From the NCBI GenBank assembly GCA_009785505.1, contig WQWA01000009.1:1-56866 (forward strand): a stretch of DNA of 56,866 bases, written 5' to 3'. The notes below the pieces were generated by a model. The model saw nothing but the letters and a program-made list of their open reading frames with translations. It had not been told where the DNA came from and ran no database searches. Below are positions 43,338 to 52,008 of this stretch, piece by piece. Every line of letters begins with the position of its first letter. The stretch's first letter is position 1. This stretch comes from Bacteroidales bacterium (GTDB taxonomy: Bacteria > Bacteroidota > Bacteroidia > Bacteroidales > P3). A program made the translations under genes and the position numbers.

Positions 43338-45212
43338 TTATCTTTTGACAATCTTTGCGGTTTGTCCGTTTTGACGAATAATATATGTCCCCGGCTGGAG
43401 GTAGCTCAAGTCAAGTTCAGTTTGCTGTCCTGTAGAATTAACCACTTTGAGAAGCCTTCCATCAATTGTAAATATTTCGATGCGAGAAGCCTGCTGGTCT
43501 TGAGACAGAACGGTCAGATGACCATAGGTTGGATTCGGGAACACTACTAAACTATAAGCCTCCATGTCCCAAGATATCGGACAAATTCGATTTTCTGTAC
43601 CGTCTTCATGAATAACCTTTACCCAAAAACGAGAATTTCCGGTGACCTCATTACGTCCTAGATATAAAATACCTTTATTTTCACCTATAGGTTGTCCATC
43701 GCGGAACCACTCATAGTTTAAAAATAGTTTTCCACCGTGCAAGTCAGGTCTGTTAACTACAGTCAACACATTAGGATATGGTCTGATAATACGAGTACTA
43801 TCGTAAGGCATACGGACTGTGAAATTATATGTGCTTGTAACGTCTGAGTTTGGATTGCTAACTTGAACATTAAGTTGACGTACATTGCCTTCCATAATTG
43901 TGAAATAATAATCCAGATATCCGATATTATATTCACTATTCACGTGTATGCTGTCTCCTGTTCTTGCGAAGAAAGAGAATAGGAAATTATTTGTAAGCGG
44001 GAAGGTTCTCATATCCACGCATGGTAAGAAAATTTCATACTCGAACACATACGAGTCAAAATTAGGCCAAATAGTTGCTCCGTCTGCAAGTATAACAGTA
44101 TCAAGAACAGGTATAGCAGTAGGGATTGTCTGCCATCTGAAAACAGGAAAGCCGTAAGGTTGCATTGTCCAAACATTTTCGAAATCCCAAGCACCGCCTT
44201 CCCAATTGACCGGATTAGTGAAAAAATCTTGATTTTTTAGAGTTTCTAAAGGTACCTCTGTACAACCATCGTTGTAACCACCTCTGCCTGTCATTACCAG
44301 TGATGAACTTACGTAGAGATTTGATAAGTTACTGCTTGATTCGAAATTATGTCCGATAACTCTTCCGGCTGTTGGGAAGCCTTTTATGCTATCGGCTGCA
44401 ACAAAAATATTACGTATGGTTGCGTCTTGAAAACGCACATAGCCGACCAAACCGCCAAGTGCCGTATAACTTTCCACACAGCCTGCTGTATAACTATATA
44501 TTATTGATCCGCCGAAATACATCTTACCAACTAATCCGCCGGTATGCCTGCTCACACCATAAACATTTGCGGTGGAATAGCTGTTTGTGATGGAACTATA
44601 GGCGAGCTTCCCTGCCAAACCACCCACAAAAAGTTGCCCGCTTATTCTGCCTTTGGTGTAAACTTGTTCGATTGTGCTGTTCCAGCGCACTGCTCCGACC
44701 AAAATGCCGGTAAAGTTGCAACCTTTTATGCTATCGCCGGGTGCAACTTCTACACCAAGATCAGTGATAGTCGCATTTTCAATAATTCCGAATAATCCGA
44801 TGAAGAAGTTTTCGGGAAGATTTTGTGTATCGGAATATCTGTTGATTCTCAGTCCGGAAATGATGTGTCCGCCACCATGCAGATACCCTTGGAAAGCATA
44901 CCGACGATTACCTTTCACATCAAGACCTCTGCCAATCGGTTCCCAACCTTTCGGATTCTCTTCAGGTGTGCCTAGAAAATCTTGCAAGTCGATGTTTTTC
45001 ATGATGCGAAAATGCATGCCATTGGTGGCATCTGCGTTCTCTTGGCTTGCATTCACAAACAAAGCCAATGCGTGCAAGTCCTCAGCGGTATAAATCCGCC
45101 ATGGGTTGCTCGCAGAACCATCGCCTTGCCATGTTTGGGCGTGCAAAACACCACCACACAGAAGCATTAGTGCGAAAGCGAGTTTTACGATATGTCTTTG
45201 AATGTGTAGCAT
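43338..45212 (-). CDS. T9SS-exported GLUG-motif surface protein
   Basis: 624 residues with a signal peptide (LAFALMLLCGGVLHAQ). The first half has WRIYTAEDLHALALFVN and repeated GLUG-like strands (FVGGLAGKLAYSSITNSYSTANVYG, TGGLVGKMYFGGSIIYSYT, LGGLVGYVRFQDATI), a beta-helix adhesin fold. Ig-like strands follow. The C-terminus is a complete T9SS type A sorting domain (VVFPNPTYGHLTVLS, LQPGTYIIRQNGQTAKIVKR), so the protein is delivered to the cell surface. Fourth gene of the envelope operon, between the beta-helix protein and the barrel. Confidence 0.87.
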   Translation of the reverse strand: MLHIQRHIVKLAFALMLLCGGVLHAQTWQGDGSASNPWRIYTAEDLHALALFVNASQENADATNGMHFRIMKNIDLQDFLGTPEENPKGWEPIGRGLDVKGNRRYAFQGYLHGGGHIISGLRINRYSDTQNLPENFFIGLFGIIENATITDLGVEVAPGDSIKGCNFTGILVGAVRWNSTIEQVYTKGRISGQLFVGGLAGKLAYSSITNSYSTANVYGVSRHTGGLVGKMYFGGSIIYSYTAGCVESYTALGGLVGYVRFQDATIRNIFVAADSIKGFPTAGRVIGHNFESSSNLSNLYVSSSLVMTGRGGYNDGCTEVPLETLKNQDFFTNPVNWEGGAWDFENVWTMQPYGFPVFRWQTIPTAIPVLDTVILADGATIWPNFDSYVFEYEIFLPCVDMRTFPLTNNFLFSFFARTGDSIHVNSEYNIGYLDYYFTIMEGNVRQLNVQVSNPNSDVTSTYNFTVRMPYDSTRIIRPYPNVLTVVNRPDLHGGKLFLNYEWFRDGQPIGENKGILYLGRNEVTGNSRFWVKVIHEDGTENRICPISWDMEAYSLVVFPNPTYGHLTVLSQDQQASRIEIFTIDGRLLKVVNSTGQQTELDLSYLQPGTYIIRQNGQTAKIVKR

Positions 45213-45263
45213 GACTCATTTTGTTTGCGATTAGTTTTTTTGCTGTTTCTTTTATTTGTGTGT

Positions 45264-46889
45264 TTACGGTGTGTTTCTCGAATGCTCTATTTTACCTGCT
45301 GCTAACGGTGGTACGATCATTAAAATTTGTTCGTTAGAAATTTGGGTTCTTTGTTCTTGTGTAACATTACCCATAATGTCCACAACGTTGATTATATATG
45401 TTGCGGAAACTCTGATTCGCTCGAAAGCGACATTGGGTCGGCTGATCGTGAACGTTGTTCCGGTAATTATATTCGTGGTTTCCGATTCGAGGACTTCTCG
45501 TGAAGAACCTACCATCAGATAAAGTTGGTATTCAATATTTTGGGTTGCTAAATTTACATGTTGGATATTTCTCATTTCTACCATGAACGTGACCGGCATA
45601 TCCACACAAGGTATGCTGTCGCTAACGGTGAGTATAATCGAAATAGGAATGATTTGACTCCTTCCTCCTGATCCACCTGCTCCAATATCTATATTGCCGT
45701 AGTCATCGCGAGGATAGGGAATTTCGATAATATTGCCATCTTTATCTATTAGGTAGTCTTTTAGGTTTACAAAAACATGTCCGTCGTCACCTACAACCAC
45801 ATCGCCCGGACCCACAACACCCGAAAATACGGAATCGTTATTAACAAAAAAGTCTTCTCCTACAATACTGTTTTCGATATCTATATTTATTCCGGGGCCC
45901 GGCGTTAGATCATTACCAAAGTTTCCACCTGTGGTTAAATTTCCGGTTATCAATGCGTTTTTGATATTGACAGTGTCGCAAGATGCTGCTCCAATAGCTC
46001 CGGCTGCATTACCATAGTTGTTATTGCCTACTATAGAAACATAAAACAGATTCAAAGTATTGCAACCTCTTCCTAGCTGAAATGCAGCTCCACCGTGTGT
46101 TATAGTGTTGCCAACAAGGTATGTGCGGAATACAGTCATAACTCCACCATATTCGATATAAGCTGCTCCGCCTTGAGATCCCGGTGGAAGAGTATTATCG
46201 TAAATATGGCTGTTTGATACGATTACGGTTGCTGCATTAACATGGAAAACTCCGCCATTATTAGTCGCATAGTTGTTGTACATTCTTGAGCTCTCAACTT
46301 CCAGGCGGGTAGTTGCACCTGCTGCTCCGAATACACCTCCGTTTCGTCCCTGATTGTTTCTGAATATACTGTTTCGAACGATCACATAAGCACCTGCTTC
46401 TAGACGCAGAACACCGCCTTGACCGCTTCCTTGCGTAACGTTAAATCCACTTGCAACTACATTATCAATCACAACACGTGTATTTGCTCCGGTAGCATAG
46501 ATAAACCCCGGACCGGGACCTCCTTGTCCCGGTAGTGCTGTTACAATCAGGTTTTCAACGTTTACAACACCTGCACTTGCCGGAGTTGTTACGTTGAATA
46601 TTCTTGCTGAAGTGGTTGTAAGCGTTGTCGCCGGAGTTCCATCCGGATTTACGCTACCTCGAATAGTAACTCCCGTTGAAATGGAATAAGTCGCCGTTAC
46701 GGGTCCGATAGTACCCGGCCCTATTTGGATTACGGTTCCGTTTTGAGCAGTCGATAACGCAGTCGTTAACTCTGTAAGCGTAGCCACATAGACAGTTGAT
46801 TGTGCCTTTACTATTGTGTGCAACAAGCAGAACGCAACAACTAACGTAACAATGCGTAAGAAATTATATTTTACAATGTGTGGTAGCAT
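45264..46889 (-). CDS. Secreted right-handed beta-helix protein
   Basis: 541 residues with a signal peptide (IVTLVVAFCLLHTIVKAQ). Residues 30-330 are parallel beta-helix rungs of polymorphic outer-membrane or pectate-lyase-like type: GTVIQIGPGT, GGVLRLEAGAYVIVRNSIFRNN, GGVFHVNAATVIVSNSHIYDN, GGAAYIEYGGVMTVFRTYLVGN. A Gly/Ser-rich linker (GAGGSGGRSQ) and Ig-like strands follow. There is no T9SS sorting domain. The ATG overlaps the previous stop by one base (TAATG). Third gene of the envelope operon. Confidence 0.82.
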   Translation of the reverse strand: MLPHIVKYNFLRIVTLVVAFCLLHTIVKAQSTVYVATLTELTTALSTAQNGTVIQIGPGTIGPVTATYSISTGVTIRGSVNPDGTPATTLTTTSARIFNVTTPASAGVVNVENLIVTALPGQGGPGPGFIYATGANTRVVIDNVVASGFNVTQGSGQGGVLRLEAGAYVIVRNSIFRNNQGRNGGVFGAAGATTRLEVESSRMYNNYATNNGGVFHVNAATVIVSNSHIYDNTLPPGSQGGAAYIEYGGVMTVFRTYLVGNTITHGGAAFQLGRGCNTLNLFYVSIVGNNNYGNAAGAIGAASCDTVNIKNALITGNLTTGGNFGNDLTPGPGINIDIENSIVGEDFFVNNDSVFSGVVGPGDVVVGDDGHVFVNLKDYLIDKDGNIIEIPYPRDDYGNIDIGAGGSGGRSQIIPISIILTVSDSIPCVDMPVTFMVEMRNIQHVNLATQNIEYQLYLMVGSSREVLESETTNIITGTTFTISRPNVAFERIRVSATYIINVVDIMGNVTQEQRTQISNEQILMIVPPLAAGKIEHSRNTP

Positions 46890-47500
46890 TATTTTTCTGC
46901 GTTATGGTCTTGACCGGTTATAGTCATATTGATCGTATCGGTAAACATACAGCCGTGCATATCTTCTACCCAAATTTGGTATGTCCCCGGACGAGTAAAA
47001 TTTTGTGTTTCTATGCCGTCCGGATCAAACCAACGAGTGTTTTTATACAATCTTAGGCTTACCGGATAAATTTGGTCGAGATTATCGCCGGAATTAGCCT
47101 GAACATCAGACTGTGTGAAAAGGAAGGGGCGTCCTCGCACATCCACGTAGATATATGTCCATTCTCCTTGACACTCGGATGAAATTTCGACACTAGCAGG
47201 GAAATCATCACCCCATTTTTCTCTGAGCATCTTCAACATCGGTATTTCTTGTACTCCAATTCTAAACAATCCTTGCTCTTGTCCCCATTGCACCACAATG
47301 CTGTCAAGCCTCGTACTATCAACGACCTTGCCACCCTCCACTTTAAAGCGGAACTCGGAGTCCGGCATGCCACTAACAGCAAATACAGATTTGCCTTCAG
47401 CACACACCTGAATCGGGGGGGATGTTTGTGCTTGCAGTTTTGGAACAAGTCCTAAAGCAAGAACAAGGGTCATTAGTAATATGTTTAGCTTTTTAAGCAC
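46889..47500 (-). CDS. Small secreted beta-sandwich protein, unknown function
   Basis: 203 residues with a signal peptide (LLMTLVLALGLVPKLQAQ). The mature part looks like two Ig/PKD-like beta-sandwich units: VFAVSGMPDSEFRFKVEGGKVV...DSIVVQWG and YPVSLRLYKNTRWFDPDG...PGTYQIWVEDMHGCMFTDTINMTI. The latter's GTYxIWVxDxxGC ending is typical of PKD-like repeats in Bacteroidota surface proteins. A run of seven G occurs near the signal peptide end. Its stop overlaps the next ATG by one base. Second gene of the operon; function unknown. Confidence 0.75.
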   Translation of the reverse strand: MLKKLNILLMTLVLALGLVPKLQAQTSPPIQVCAEGKSVFAVSGMPDSEFRFKVEGGKVVDSTRLDSIVVQWGQEQGLFRIGVQEIPMLKMLREKWGDDFPASVEISSECQGEWTYIYVDVRGRPFLFTQSDVQANSGDNLDQIYPVSLRLYKNTRWFDPDGIETQNFTRPGTYQIWVEDMHGCMFTDTINMTITGQDHNAEK

Positions 47501-47660
47501 TGTTAGTTTTTTTTTGTTTTTTGTCTGTATATGGTGTGTATCGACACGCTATTAAGAATAATAAATGGATACAAAAATCTTTGCAGATTTACCATAGCTG
47601 TTTTCTATCGTGTGAGCGCATTGCTTACTAGAACTGTTCTTTTCGATAGTTTTCCCACCA

Positions 47661-47688
47661 CCCCATAGTGCAAACTTACATTATGGGG
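47661..47688 (-). other. Intercistronic stem-loop
   Basis: CCCCATA pairs with TATGGGG around a 14-base loop in the 237-base gap between the first and second operon genes. No T-run follows, so it may be a processing or partial-termination site that sets unequal expression. Nothing else was recognised in this gap. Confidence 0.4.
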
Positions 47689-47737
47689 GAGCCAAAATAC
47701 TCTAAAAGACACTTACGCTATGGTTGTGTAGAATTGA

Positions 47738-48715
47738 TTACAAGTCCGCAGGAATGTTGCTGACGTGCTGAATGTTAACGTTTCCGGGAGTAGGTATAAC
47801 TGCAAACGAAGAGAATAGACGAGTAGCCGGAGGCACATAGCCGTCTCCTAAAGGACCAACACCTGATTTGCGAGAAATCTGGTCGCTAACTCCTGTAATT
47901 TCTACTGTATAAACCCAACCAGCCTCCAGATTTTCCACAAGAATATTTGATACCCATTGCTCTGCGTCTGTAGTATAGGCACTGTATGCTATAGTCCAGG
48001 TCATTGATCCGTCCGGCGCTTCAGCAAACCAGTTCTCATCGGTTTGAGCGTCAGCTGCTGTACTTGATAATACAAGATCTTCGTCAACATCGGAATCTCC
48101 TGTCAAAGGTCTTCTGGTAATGCTGTATCTAATGGATCTTTGACCTATTCCTCTGACCCAAAATCTTACATTGTGCTCTTCTACATTGCAGTTAAGTACT
48201 TGTGCATGACCGTGTTCTGTTGCGCTGCGAAGAGCATTAGGTGCAGGTAATACATACACAACTTTTTGACCGGCTGATGAAGCACATTCAACTACGTTGG
48301 TAGCACCCCCTATTTGAACTTCGGTAGTTATACCTACCGTAAATCTACCCGGAATAACATCCCATGTAAGAACAATTTCATCAAGGTTGGAAGCTCCAAC
48401 ATTGACAGTAGGTTCACCGTCAGGTGTAACAGTCCACTGCGATACCAACACAGGAATCAAAGCAGTAGGAATCGGATCCGGATCAAAAGCCGCAGTAACG
48501 TTTGCCTTCCATTGATCAATCACTTCATTTGAGAGTGGACTTCTATAGGGCATAACAGCACCTACTGTTACAAAGTCTACAACGGCGGGAGCAATCCCCG
48601 GAGTTACTGTTCTTCCGGCAACATCACCTCCCACAATAGGAGTATTCTGTGCGTTTGCAAAAAATGCAAAACTTGCTAAGCCGCAAATAAGGGCTGTTTT
48701 CATAATTGCTTTCAT
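47738..48715 (-). CDS. Secreted protein, first gene of the envelope operon
   Basis: 325 residues with a signal peptide (MKAIMKTALICGLASFAFFANAQ). The mature protein is Ala, Val and Thr-rich and beta-predicted, with an Ig-like first half (SQWTVTPDGEPTVNVGASNLDEIVLTWDVIPGRFTVGI) that resembles the QW..G...IVVQW..G.FRIG layout of the next gene's product. Four Cys could pair. There is no sorting domain or lipobox. Separated from the second gene by 237 bases. High-abundance structural roles are plausible for such a small, simple secreted protein at the head of an operon, but nothing proves it. Confidence 0.72.
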   Translation of the reverse strand: MKAIMKTALICGLASFAFFANAQNTPIVGGDVAGRTVTPGIAPAVVDFVTVGAVMPYRSPLSNEVIDQWKANVTAAFDPDPIPTALIPVLVSQWTVTPDGEPTVNVGASNLDEIVLTWDVIPGRFTVGITTEVQIGGATNVVECASSAGQKVVYVLPAPNALRSATEHGHAQVLNCNVEEHNVRFWVRGIGQRSIRYSITRRPLTGDSDVDEDLVLSSTAADAQTDENWFAEAPDGSMTWTIAYSAYTTDAEQWVSNILVENLEAGWVYTVEITGVSDQISRKSGVGPLGDGYVPPATRLFSSFAVIPTPGNVNIQHVSNIPADL

Positions 48716-49058
48716 AAGGCAAATGACTTTAAAAGTTTTTGATTTGTTATTTTTTATTTAATTAGTCTTTTTGGTGCTTTTTTCTACCACATATATATAT
48801 GTACAATTTTCGGCATTTTTTCAAATGCTTTAATTTCGAAGTGATAAAAAAAGGGAAGGAGGAAAGGGGGTATTAAAATTGAATTGTCAAATTTTTTCGT
48901 TGGTTTTTTGTTGCTTTCTTAAAAGACTTCGTACAAAAAGCATTCCATCTTACGAAAACATGAAACTTTGTCACCTTTCCAGACATAAAGTCTTCATTTT
49001 GTAGTATTTTGTCATGTTTCCTTAGTTTGGAGCAGAATTTGCTGTGTCAGGTACTGCT
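48716..49058. other. 343-base intergenic region between the envelope operon and clpB
   Basis: A divergent upstream region. It holds a perfect 14-base palindrome ACATATATATATGT (48789-48802), a purine-only stretch GGGAAGGAGGAAAGGGGG (48853-48870) and a small hairpin near 48980. No TAnnTTTG element fits well for either gene. No CIRCE element and no remnant of the ClpB N-terminal domain were seen in any frame read. Confidence 0.5.
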
Positions 49059-51203
49059 ATGAACACACAAAATCCACAACAAAACCAAGGTAAAGCGCTG
49101 GAAAGATACGCCAAAAACCTCAATCAACTTGCACAAAGCGGTAAGTTAGATCCAGTTATCGGGCGTGATGACGAAATCCGTCGTGTGTTGCAAATCCTCT
49201 CACGACGAACCAAAAACAATCCGATTTTGATTGGCGAGCCGGGCGTTGGAAAAACTGCAATTGCCGAAGGTTTAGCACATCGAATTGTTAGTGGAGACAT
49301 TCCGGAAGATTTGAAAACCAAACAAATTTTTTCATTAGACATGGGTGCTTTAGTCGCCGGTGCAATGTATAAAGGTGAATTCGAAGAACGTTTGAAAAAT
49401 GTGATCAAAGAAGTGATTGAGTCCGACGGCGAATATATATTGTTTATCGACGAAATTCACACCCTTGTTGGCGCCGGCGGTGGCGAAGGTGCTATGGACG
49501 CTGCCAATATTTTGAAACCGGCTTTGGCACGTGGCGAACTCAGAGCTATCGGTGCGACAACCCTCAAAGAGTATCAAAAATATTTTGAAAAAGACAAGGC
49601 TCTCGAACGTCGTTTTCAAATTGTCATGATTGAAGAACCCGACCAAGATGACACGATTTCGATTCTTCGTGGTTTAAAAGAACGTTACGAAGTTCATCAT
49701 CAAGTGCGTATTCGCGATGAGGCAATTATCGCAGCGGTCGAGCTTTCCACACGTTACATCACGGATAGATTTTTGCCCGACAAAGCAATTGACTTAATCG
49801 ATGAGGCAAGTGCAAAATTACGACTGGAAATCAATTCCGTTCCCGAAAAATTAGACGAAATTGAGCGCCGAATTCGTCAGTTGGAAATCGAACGAGAAGC
49901 CATTAAACGTGAAAAAGATGAGGAAAAATTAAAAACGTTGGCGGGAGAGATATCTCAGTTAAGCTTAGACCGTGACGCCATGAAAGCCAAGTGGCAAGCG
50001 GAAAAGAAAGTCGTTGATGCCATTCAGCGCAATGTGAAAAACATTGAAACGTACAAATTTGAAGCCGACAAAGCCGAACGTGCCGGCGACTACGGAAAAG
50101 TTGCCGAATTGCGTTACGGAAAAATCAAAGAAGCCGAAACCGAACTCGAAAATCTGAAAAACGAATTAGCAAAAAACGAATCACCGCTCATCAAAGAAGA
50201 AATCGGAAGCGAAGAAATTGCAGATGTAGTTGCACGTTGGACGGGAATTCCCGTAAGTAAAATGTTGCAAAGCGAGCGCGAAAAACTCTTGCATTTGGAA
50301 GATGAACTGCATAAACGTGTGATTGGTCAAGACGAAGCAATCACGGCTATTTCCGATGCTATTCGCAGAAGTCGTGCAGGTTTGAGCGATGCAAAACGCC
50401 CTGTTGGCTCGTTCATCTTTTTGGGAACAACCGGCGTCGGAAAAACCGAACTGGCAAAAGCTTTGGCGGAATATCTGTTCAACGACGAAAATGCGTTGGT
50501 GCGAATAGATATGTCGGAATATCAAGAACAACACACGGTTTCACGTTTGATTGGGGCACCTCCCGGATATGTCGGTTATGATGAAGGCGGACAGTTGACC
50601 GAAGCCGTTCGGCGTCGCCCATATTCTGTGGTACTTTTGGATGAAATAGAAAAAGCGCATCACGATGTTTACAACATTTTGTTGCAAGTGTTGGACGATG
50701 GCAGACTGACTGACAACAAAGGTCGTGTGGCGGATTTCAAAAATACAATCATCATCATGACGTCCAACATCGGTTCACATTTGATTCAAGAAAACTACGA
50801 GCAAATGAAAGAAGACGATGATGAAAAAACATTCGAAAAAAGTCAGACCGAAGTCTTGGAATTGCTTCGTCAAACCATTCGTCCGGAGTTTCTGAACCGA
50901 ATTGATGAAGTGATTATGTTCCGCCCGATTAGTCGTGAAGAAATCAAAGACATCATCAAGATTCAACTTGCACAATTGGACAAGCTTTTAGCAAAACAAA
51001 ACATCGTTTTAGAGTCGAGCAAAGTCGCTTTGGATTATTTGGCAAAAATCGGCTATGATCCGCAATACGGTGCCAGACCGCTCAAACGCATCATTCAAAA
51101 ACGTATCATGAATGCACTGTCGAAAGAACTTTTGGCAGGGAAAATCCAACCCAATTCCACAGTGAAAATGGATGTGTTTGATGATGAGTTTGTGTTTTTC
51201 TAA
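49059..51203 (+). CDS. clpB: ClpB-type disaggregase lacking the N-terminal domain
   Basis: A hexameric AAA+ chaperone that pulls apart protein aggregates with DnaK. 714 residues instead of about 860: it starts just before the first AAA module ([28 protein letters not shown]), so the roughly 145-residue substrate-binding N domain is absent. First Walker [14 protein letters not shown], Walker [10 protein letters not shown]; middle coiled coil at about 395-520 with [15 protein letters not shown] and [19 protein letters not shown], which marks ClpB rather than ClpC; second Walker [14 protein letters not shown], Walker [12 protein letters not shown]. An in-frame GTG at 49044 is an alternative start. 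A GTAG palindrome follows the stop. Confidence 0.9.
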   Translation: MNTQNPQQNQGKALERYAKNLNQLAQSGKLDPVIGRDDEIRRVLQILSRRTKNNPILIGEPGVGKTAIAEGLAHRIVSGDIPEDLKTKQIFSLDMGALVAGAMYKGEFEERLKNVIKEVIESDGEYILFIDEIHTLVGAGGGEGAMDAANILKPALARGELRAIGATTLKEYQKYFEKDKALERRFQIVMIEEPDQDDTISILRGLKERYEVHHQVRIRDEAIIAAVELSTRYITDRFLPDKAIDLIDEASAKLRLEINSVPEKLDEIERRIRQLEIEREAIKREKDEEKLKTLAGEISQLSLDRDAMKAKWQAEKKVVDAIQRNVKNIETYKFEADKAERAGDYGKVAELRYGKIKEAETELENLKNELAKNESPLIKEEIGSEEIADVVARWTGIPVSKMLQSEREKLLHLEDELHKRVIGQDEAITAISDAIRRSRAGLSDAKRPVGSFIFLGTTGVGKTELAKALAEYLFNDENALVRIDMSEYQEQHTVSRLIGAPPGYVGYDEGGQLTEAVRRRPYSVVLLDEIEKAHHDVYNILLQVLDDGRLTDNKGRVADFKNTIIIMTSNIGSHLIQENYEQMKEDDDEKTFEKSQTEVLELLRQTIRPEFLNRIDEVIMFRPISREEIKDIIKIQLAQLDKLLAKQNIVLESSKVALDYLAKIGYDPQYGARPLKRIIQKRIMNALSKELLAGKIQPNSTVKMDVFDDEFVFF

Positions 51204-51205
51204 TT

Positions 51206-51233
51206 GTAGGGGCGACGCATGCGTCGCCCCTAC
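51206..51233. repeat. 28-bp perfect GTAG palindrome after clpB
   Basis: GTAGGGGCGACGC, centre GCATGC, mirrored arm. It starts two bases after the clpB stop and may act as a terminator. Same core as the mfd copy. Confidence 0.85.
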
Positions 51234-51257
51234 GTTTGACATTTCGAAAAAAAATCG

Positions 51258-51265
51258 TACCTTTG
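51258..51265 (+). promoter_or_regulatory. -7 element of rsmI
   Basis: TACCTTTG, eight bases before the ATG, so the leader is only a few bases. Confidence 0.65.
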
Positions 51266-51273
51266 TAGTCTAA

Positions 51274-51945
51274 ATGACCGCAAAACTCTACATAGTTCCC
51301 ACACCAATCGGAAATCTCGAAGATTTAACGTTTCGTGCACTTCGTATTTTGAAAGAAGTGGATTTGATTTTGGCGGAAGACACACGTGATTCAGGAAAAT
51401 TACTCAAACACTACGACATTCAAACCCGAATGCAGTCGTATCATTCGTTCAATGAACATCAAAAAGTGCAACAGTTTGTCGAAAAAATCAAGTCGGGTGA
51501 AACCATTGCATTGATCAGCGATGCAGGCACTCCGGCGATTTCGGATCCGGGTTTTTTGTTGGTTCGTGAGTGTGTAAATGCGGGTATCGAAGTGGAATGT
51601 TTGCCCGGTGCAACGGCATTTGTTCCTGCTTTGGTCAATTCGGCTTTGCCTTGCGAACGCTTTGTTTTCGAGGGTTTTTTGCCGGTCAAAAAAGGTCGTC
51701 AAACCAAACTTCAACAACTCAAAGAGCAAGATTGTACAATGATTTTTTACGAATCGCCGTACCGCTTAATCAAAACTTTAGAACAATTTTCCGAAGCTTT
51801 CGGAAGCGACCGAAAATCCTGTGTTTGCAGAGAGTTAACCAAAATACACGAAGAAAACAAACGTGGCACTTTGCAAGAACTGATAGCGCATTTTTCGCAA
51901 AAAGACGTGAAAGGCGAAATTGTTATTATTGTTGCGGGGAAATAA
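51274..51945 (+). CDS. rsmI: 16S rRNA (cytidine-1402 2'-O)-methyltransferase
   Basis: Methylates the 2'-O of C1402 in 16S rRNA with SAM; 223 residues, the tetrapyrrole-methylase fold. LYIVPTPIGNLEDLTFRAL is the family signature at the N-terminus, DLILAEDTRDSGKLLKHY follows, IALISDAGTPAISDPGF is the SAM-binding loop, CLPGATAFVPALVNS the next, and FEGFLPVKKGRQTKLQQL and FYESPYRLIKTL the RsmI-specific C-terminal half. It is flanked by a palindrome and its own promoter, so it is transcribed separately from clpB. Confidence 0.95.
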   Translation: MTAKLYIVPTPIGNLEDLTFRALRILKEVDLILAEDTRDSGKLLKHYDIQTRMQSYHSFNEHQKVQQFVEKIKSGETIALISDAGTPAISDPGFLLVRECVNAGIEVECLPGATAFVPALVNSALPCERFVFEGFLPVKKGRQTKLQQLKEQDCTMIFYESPYRLIKTLEQFSEAFGSDRKSCVCRELTKIHEENKRGTLQELIAHFSQKDVKGEIVIIVAGK

Positions 51946-51981
51946 TTTTTGCCAAAATTTGCACAGTTCAAATTTTATTTG

Positions 51982-51989
51982 TACTTTTG
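51982..51989 (+). promoter_or_regulatory. -7 element of the M6 protease gene
   Basis: TACTTTTG, 19 bases before the ATG at 52009. Confidence 0.55.
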
Positions 51990-52008
51990 CTTGGAGAAAT
52001 TTGTGATA

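Noticed and set aside
48716-49058. A hidden ClpB N-terminal domain or CIRCE element upstream of clpB
   Set aside because: Reading this region showed stops in the frames and no N-domain motifs, and no TTAGCACTC/GAGTGCTAA inverted pair.
49044-51203. Calling the AAA+ protein ClpC or ClpA
   Set aside because: The long middle coiled coil with [18 protein letters not shown] and [19 protein letters not shown] is ClpB-like; ClpC has a short middle region.
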